NCBI GenBank assembly: GCA_023511855.1
Contig: JAIMAR010000001.1
Location: 1 to 61,960, forward strand
Direction: 5' to 3'
DNA: 61,960 nucleotides
Source: Bryobacteraceae bacterium
GTDB lineage: Bacteria; Acidobacteriota; Terriglobia; Bryobacterales; Bryobacteraceae
The notes under the pieces are model-generated. The model did no database searches. It saw nothing but the letters and a program-made list of their open reading frames with translations, and had not been told where the DNA came from. Made by a program: the position numbers and the translations under genes. This document shows positions 57,540-61,960 of the stretch, in pieces (the first letter of the stretch is position 1; each line of letters starts with the position of its first letter).

Positions 57540-59380
57540 TAGATCTCGATTGGCTCGGGGTTTGGGATAACAATCTTTCCGCCCGAGACGCTCACTCCCG
57601 GACGTCCGCTGCGTAACGGTTGAAAGCGCAGCCCATCGGCGAGAGGAAGATCATCCACTTCGATTTCAATGGGCTTGTCCGCGCCGGCGCGGTTGAGCAC
57701 GATCAGGACATGTTCCTCCGCGCTGGAGCGCAGGTAGGCGTATTGATCCTGAGAGACCAGAAGCTGGGTCAGGCCGCCCTGGCGCAAGGCGGGGTGCTGC
57801 TGCCGGAAGTGGAGTAGGGCGCGGACCGTGTCGAACGCGGTGGCGGCGTCGCCGGTGCGGCCTTGGGGCAAGAAGGCGTTGACCGGATCGCCGGGCCACC
57901 CGCCGGGGAAGTCGCGCCGGTTGTCGGGGTCGTTGGCGCCTTGCATGGCCACCTCGTCGCCGTAGTAGAGATGGACGGCACGGCGCGTGGTCAACACGAA
58001 GGCGTGGGCCAGCAGATGCTTCGAGAGGTCTCCCTTGGCGATGGTCAGAAAGCGCGGCTGATCGTGGTTGCCCGGGAACAGAACGAGCTTTTCGGGATGC
58101 TGGTACAGCGAGTCTTGGGCCAGCACTTCCGCCAGACGCGTCATCGGCTGGCCTTGGGCGAAGACCGCGCGCACGGCGCTGGCCAGCGGGAAGTCCAGCA
58201 TCGAGGGCAGACGCGTGTCCACGCCCGCGCGGCGGATGCCGCCCTCAAAAAACGAGAGAACGGCCGGGGTCGGAGCGGTGATCTCACCAACCACGGTAAG
58301 GGAAGGGAACTGGCGGTCGATGGCCGCCTGCCATTTCTCCCAGAAGGGGCGGTCAACGTAAGGGTAGGTGTCCTGGCGGATGCCGTCGATGCCGGTCATG
58401 CCGATCCACCACAGGGCGTTCTGGATCAGGTAGTCCGTGACGAGCGGGTCATCTTGATTGAAGTCTGGGAGGTTGCCGGCAAACCAGCCGCGCAAAGGCA
58501 GATCGCGCCGTTTGGGGCGGGCGTAGGGATCCGACAGCGCGGGGATATCGAAGTTGTTGCGCGGGCGGGGCGTGCGGTCGATGTAGTTGAACCAGGTCCT
58601 GGTGGGAGGGTTGGCGACCCAGGGATGCTGCGGCCCGCAGTGGTTGGCGACCTGGTCCTGAACCACTTTGATGCCCAGCGCGTGGGCGGTGTCGACCAGT
58701 TCCTTGAACTCCTGCATCGTGCCGAGGCGGGGCTCCAGGGCGTAGAAGTCGACGGTGTGGTAGCCGTGGTAGGGCGAAGCGGCGGTGTTGGAGTTCTTGT
58801 AGACGGGCGTCATCCAGATGCCGGTGACGCCGAGGTCTTTGAGGTAGGGCAAGCGGTCTCGGATGCCGCGCAGGTCGCCACCGTGGTAGGCGCGGGGGCT
58901 GGAGCGGTCGGCGGGGCGGTTGAACTCGGGCGGGCTGTCGTTGGAGGGGTCGCCGTTGGCGAAACGGTCGGGCATGATCAGGTAGATGACGTCGTCGGGG
59001 CCGAAGCCCTGATAGCGGCCGCGGGGATCCAGCGGCCGGTCCAAGCGGAAGTCGAACTGAGCCTCGCCGGTTGCGCCTTGGATTCGAAACCTGTGCGTGC
59101 CGGGTTGAGCATTGCCGGCGATCGTGAGGTACACGAATAGGTAGCGACCGTCGGGGGATCCGCCGCGCACGTCGATCCGGAGTCCGCGCGAGCCGGTGCT
59201 GACCTTGGCGTTCTGGAGCTCCGCGCCCGTGAGCAGCAACTGCACGGTGTTCCATGTGTGCGGCGTCCACCAGTTGGGCGGCTCGACCTTTTCAACTTTG
59301 GGAGCAGCAAGGGCCGCTGCGGCGAGAATGCAGGCCGCCAATAGAGTGGCTGAAACCCGGGTGAGCCTCCTGTGAAACAT
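57518..59380 (-). CDS. Exported GH13 alpha-glucan hydrolase (cyclomaltodextrinase-like)
   Basis: 620 residues: signal peptide (about 1-26), an N-terminal beta-sandwich (27-115) of the kind found in cyclomaltodextrinase/neopullulanase-like enzymes, then the GH13 (beta/alpha)8 barrel starting 'GFGPDDVIYLIMPDRFANGD'. Catalytic residues are all present: nucleophile Asp337 ('GIDGIRQD'), acid/base Glu366 ('VVGEI') and stabiliser Asp440 ('FPGNHD'), with a C-terminal all-beta domain. It should cleave alpha-1,4-glucans or cyclodextrins outside the cytoplasm. ATG 59380 has AGGAGG about 7 bases ahead. First gene of the GH13-hydrolase-PfpI run. Confidence 0.93.
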   Translation of the reverse strand: MFHRRLTRVSATLLAACILAAAALAAPKVEKVEPPNWWTPHTWNTVQLLLTGAELQNAKVSTGSRGLRIDVRGGSPDGRYLFVYLTIAGNAQPGTHRFRIQGATGEAQFDFRLDRPLDPRGRYQGFGPDDVIYLIMPDRFANGDPSNDSPPEFNRPADRSSPRAYHGGDLRGIRDRLPYLKDLGVTGIWMTPVYKNSNTAASPYHGYHTVDFYALEPRLGTMQEFKELVDTAHALGIKVVQDQVANHCGPQHPWVANPPTRTWFNYIDRTPRPRNNFDIPALSDPYARPKRRDLPLRGWFAGNLPDFNQDDPLVTDYLIQNALWWIGMTGIDGIRQDTYPYVDRPFWEKWQAAIDRQFPSLTVVGEITAPTPAVLSFFEGGIRRAGVDTRLPSMLDFPLASAVRAVFAQGQPMTRLAEVLAQDSLYQHPEKLVLFPGNHDQPRFLTIAKGDLSKHLLAHAFVLTTRRAVHLYYGDEVAMQGANDPDNRRDFPGGWPGDPVNAFLPQGRTGDAATAFDTVRALLHFRQQHPALRQGGLTQLLVSQDQYAYLRSSAEEHVLIVLNRAGADKPIEIEVDDLPLADGLRFQPLRSGRPGVSVSGGKIVIPNPEPIEIYWAQRSR

Positions 59381-59491
59381 ATCCTGCCTCCTGAGACCAG
59401 AACTGCACATTCCGTGACTTGCCTGAATTGAGCCTATCATTTCGCCGGGAGGCAGTCCTGAGACCCCGCCTCCCGGAGCCGGCGGCTTGAG

Positions 59492-59497
59492 TATACT
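59492..59497 (+). promoter_or_regulatory. TATACT -10 box, leaderless GH65-like gene
   Basis: TATACT ends 8 bases before the TTG start at 59506, so transcription should begin at about the start codon. No binding site is visible between them. Confidence 0.4.
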
Positions 59498-59505
59498 GGC
59501 ACGGG

Positions 59506-61614
59506 TTGAGGATATCGAGAAGAGAGTTTCTGGGTGCTGCGGCGCTGAGCCTGGCTGGGGCGGAGCGGATCCATCGCCGCGCCCTTGTCGACCGGCACAA
59601 TCCCGTCGTGACGGGTCTTGACCCTTTGGGGCCGCTGACGGTGGGCAACGGCGAGTTCGCCTTCACCGCTGACGTCACCGGGCTTCAAACCTTCCCGGAG
59701 TTGTACGAGAGCGGCATTCCCCTGTGCACGCAGTCGCAGTGGGGCTGGCACAGTTTTCCGCCGCTTAAGGGGCTGTCGCGCAAGGATCTGCGTCTGGAGA
59801 GGTTCGATACCTACGGGCGGCAAGTAGGCTACGCCACCAGCCCCGCCGGCCAAGTGGAGCTGTTCAACTGGCTGCGGGAGAATCCGCACCGGCTGCACCT
59901 GGGACGGATCGGGTTGAGGATCCGGAAGGGGGACGGCAGCGCAGCCACGCCCGCGGATTTGCGTTCCATTCGCCAAACGCTGGATCTGTGGAGCGGGCTG
60001 CTGACCAGCCGTTTCGAAGTGGACGGCGAGGCGGTGGAGGTGGTAACGTGCTGCCATCCGGCGCGGGACGAACTGGCGGTCACGATTCGCTCTGCGCTTT
60101 TGAAGGACGGCCGCCTGGCGGTGGCGCTGGAGTTCCCGTACGGCTCCCCGCAGATGAATGCCGCGGACTGGCGCTCGGAGGAGCGGCACAGGACGGCGGT
60201 GGTGCAAGAATCGGCGGGCAGGCTGCGCTTGCTGCGGGAACTGGACACCGACCGGTATTGGGTTCAGCTTGGGTGGCGGGCCGGCAGTGCGGCGCGGCGG
60301 GCAGGTCCGCACAGCTTTTTGCTGCAAGCGGCGCCGGGCTCCTCCACGCTGGAGCTGGCATGTGTCTTCAGCCCGCGCAGCGAGGCGCAGCCTGCGGATC
60401 CCGCGGCTCGGGTCATCGAGGCGAGCCGCCGTTACTGGGAGCGCTTCTGGACCACCGGCGCGGCGGTGGACTTCTCGGGCAGCCGGGATGGGCGCGCGCG
60501 GGAATTGGAACGCCGGGTGATCTTGTCGCAGTATTTGACCGCGATTCAGTGCTGCGGTTCGATGCCGCCGCAAGAGACCGGACTCACCTGCAACAGTTGG
60601 TACGGGAAGTTCCATCTGGAGATGCACTGGTGGCATGCGGCGCACTTTCCGATGTGGGGGCGGGAGGCGCTTCTGGAGCGCAGCCTGGAGTGGTATGCGT
60701 CGATCTTGCCTTCCGCGCGGCAGCGGGCCAGGGAGCAGGGCTACGCCGGAGCGCGCTGGCCCAAGATGAGCGACCCGGAGGGGAACGATAGTCCCTCGGC
60801 CATTGGGCCTCTGCTGATCTGGCAGCAGCCGCACCCGATCGTGATGGCCGAGTCTATCTATCAAGTGCACCCTGGGCGCGCGGTCCTGGAGAAGTATCGC
60901 GAGATTGTGATGGAGTCGGCGGAGTTCATGGCCTCCTACGCGCACCTGGACCCGGTCCGGGGGCGCTACGTGCTCGGGCCGCCGCTGATTCCGGCGCAAG
61001 AGAATCATCCTCCGCGCGAGACGTGGAACCCAACTTACGAGCTGGAGTACTGGCATCACGCGCTGGGGGTTGCGCAGCACTGGAGGGAGCGGCTGGGAAT
61101 GCGGCGCGAGCCGAAATGGGACGAGGTGCGCGACCGGCTTTCGCCGCTACCGACGCGAGACGGGATTTACCTGGCGCACGAGAATTGTCCCCAGACTTAC
61201 GCGGAGCGGAACCGCGATCATCCCTCGATGCTCATGGCGCTGGGGGTTCTGCCTGGGGAAAGGGTGGACCGCCAGATCATGCGGAACACGCTGCGGAAGG
61301 TGCTGGAGGTGTGGGACTGGCCGAGCACCTGGGGGTGGGACTATCCGGTAATCGCCATGACGGCGGCGCGGCTGGGGGAGAGAACGGCGGCGGTGGATGC
61401 GTTGTTTCTGGAGTCGCCGAAGAATCGCTGGCTTGCGAACGGGCACAATTACCAGCGGCCGAACTTACCGCTATACTTGCCGGGGAACGGAGGCCTGCTG
61501 ATTGCGGTGGCGATGATGGCCGCGGGTTGGCGAGGGGGACCGGCGGAGGCGGCGCCCGGTTTCCCGAAGGGGGAGTGGGAGGTGCGGCAGGAAGGGCTGC
61601 GGCCGTTGCTGTAA
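59506..61614 (+). CDS. GH65-like (alpha/alpha)6-barrel protein with Tat signal
   Basis: 702 residues. Tat signal 'RISRREFLGAAALSLAGA', an N-terminal beta-sandwich (about 30-300), then an (alpha/alpha)6-barrel-like half with 'PPQETGLTCNSWYGKFHLEM', 'HWWHAAHFPMWGREALLERS' and 'AHENCPQTYAERNRDHPSML'. This layout resembles GH65/GH15-type maltose and trehalose hydrolases or phosphorylases; Glu in 'PQETG' or 'HLEMHWW' may be catalytic, but I cannot fix the residue. The start must be TTG 59506: it gives a complete Tat motif and no ATG is nearby. Divergent from the GH13 enzyme across 125 bases, suggesting shared sugar metabolism. Confidence 0.65.
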   Translation: MRISRREFLGAAALSLAGAERIHRRALVDRHNPVVTGLDPLGPLTVGNGEFAFTADVTGLQTFPELYESGIPLCTQSQWGWHSFPPLKGLSRKDLRLERFDTYGRQVGYATSPAGQVELFNWLRENPHRLHLGRIGLRIRKGDGSAATPADLRSIRQTLDLWSGLLTSRFEVDGEAVEVVTCCHPARDELAVTIRSALLKDGRLAVALEFPYGSPQMNAADWRSEERHRTAVVQESAGRLRLLRELDTDRYWVQLGWRAGSAARRAGPHSFLLQAAPGSSTLELACVFSPRSEAQPADPAARVIEASRRYWERFWTTGAAVDFSGSRDGRARELERRVILSQYLTAIQCCGSMPPQETGLTCNSWYGKFHLEMHWWHAAHFPMWGREALLERSLEWYASILPSARQRAREQGYAGARWPKMSDPEGNDSPSAIGPLLIWQQPHPIVMAESIYQVHPGRAVLEKYREIVMESAEFMASYAHLDPVRGRYVLGPPLIPAQENHPPRETWNPTYELEYWHHALGVAQHWRERLGMRREPKWDEVRDRLSPLPTRDGIYLAHENCPQTYAERNRDHPSMLMALGVLPGERVDRQIMRNTLRKVLEVWDWPSTWGWDYPVIAMTAARLGERTAAVDALFLESPKNRWLANGHNYQRPNLPLYLPGNGGLLIAVAMMAAGWRGGPAEAAPGFPKGEWEVRQEGLRPLL

Positions 61615-61960
61615 GGGGCCGCTTGGGAAAAGTTGGGGCGATGCACTGCGGCCGCGGCAGGATTGTGGTGAGGTGTATGCGCGGGCGGGCGCGCTGGGCA
61701 GCCGCGGGATGTGGTCCTGGCGCAAGCCGTGGGACACACGCCACCAGAGCCGACACGCCCGTCCGCCCCAACAGGGCTGTAAGGCGGTTGTGTTTGCTGG
61801 CTGGTTGGGTTCTCTGGGCTGTTTCTGCCGCTTTTTGACTCCTTGTTGAGCTGCTTTTTGGTTTCGGTTGCCTCTTTGTTTTTTATAAGTTGGGAGGCCT
61901 CCCCCGCCTGCTCACCCCCGGCGGCCGGCTTCAGGGACCGGAGCTCACCCCCATCCGGTG
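61615..61960. other. Right edge, no gene seen
   Basis: 346 bases after the GH65-like gene. No coding frame with a binding site or protein-like composition. A pyrimidine-rich tract (61846-61886) with a TATAAG box is followed by a perfect 12-bp palindrome GGGAGGCCTCCC (61892-61903). This might be regulatory for a gene beyond the window. No terminator for the upstream gene was identified. Confidence 0.4.

Noticed and set aside
57863-59140. 425-codon forward frame antisense to the GH13 gene
   Set aside because: Val/Gly/Ala-rich shadow of a GH13 enzyme with all catalytic residues present.

Overview
The window is 61,960 bases of GC-rich chromosome. It most likely comes from an Acidobacteriota member of the Solibacter/Bryobacter type (inference). 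The support is gene content: two very large Oar-like TonB-dependent receptors with N-terminal carboxypeptidase-regulatory domains, several proteins with Tat-type 'RREF(L/M)G' signals, a remnant of the acidobacterial N-terminal module '..SKRCQEFLRFVVEQ..', DUF1080, sulfatase and BACON-domain proteins, and many TTG/GTG starts. I saw no rRNA, tRNA, CRISPR array, intact insertion sequence or prophage. About 45 real coding units cover nearly all of the window.

Layout. 0.2-9.2 kb: an M2 lipoprotein peptidase; aconitase with a BsuPI-like lipoprotein downstream; and, divergent from aconitase, a co-translated pair made of a DUF6057-like membrane/helical-repeat protein and a periplasmic c-type heme beta-propeller. 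9.4-13.1 kb: TonB receptor 1, ending at a terminator shared with convergent argS. 15.2-18.9 kb: a run of a TPR protein, two small secreted helical proteins, a peptidoglycan-binding/transglycosylase-like protein and dCMP deaminase. 18.9-24 kb: a CBM9-like secreted protein and a methyltransferase fired divergently from a 16-bp gap, a subtilase, and a broken brnTA toxin-antitoxin locus. 24-30.3 kb: the reverse-strand run recO-glyQ-glyS-ppdK. 30.7-38.6 kb: a YfhO-type membrane protein with a possible apionate-lactonase relative, an atypical NRAMP transporter behind a short upstream ORF, a frameshifted Acg-type nitroreductase, and a dicarboxylate/amino-acid symporter. 38.6-45.6 kb: UbiD decarboxylase, FabG, an exported-looking radical SAM protein, a GT9 glycosyltransferase with a tiny membrane protein, and a histidine kinase/LuxR-type regulator pair. 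45.6-61.6 kb: polymer- and sugar-handling functions (carboxypeptidase-regulatory repeat protein, unknown secreted helical-barrel-like protein, DUF1080, sulfatase, TonB receptor 2, DJ-1/PfpI, alpha/beta hydrolase, GH13, GH65-like protein) plus an internally deleted regulator pseudogene.

How the parts fit together. Core metabolism (acnA, ppdK, argS, glyQS, recO, dCMP deaminase) is interleaved with an oligotroph's exported hydrolase and receptor repertoire: TonB receptors for uptake, sulfatase/GH13/GH65-like/DUF1080 for glycan breakdown, subtilase and M2 peptidase for peptides. The most interesting non-textbook signals are: the DUF6057/heme-propeller pair; a set of TATACT boxes lying so close to start codons that the mRNAs may be leaderless; a dispersed 52-bp element folding into two abutting hairpins; an NRAMP protein lacking the usual transition-metal ligands; a radical SAM enzyme with a Tat/lipoprotein-like leader; and two decayed loci (brnT half-gene, internally deleted regulator).
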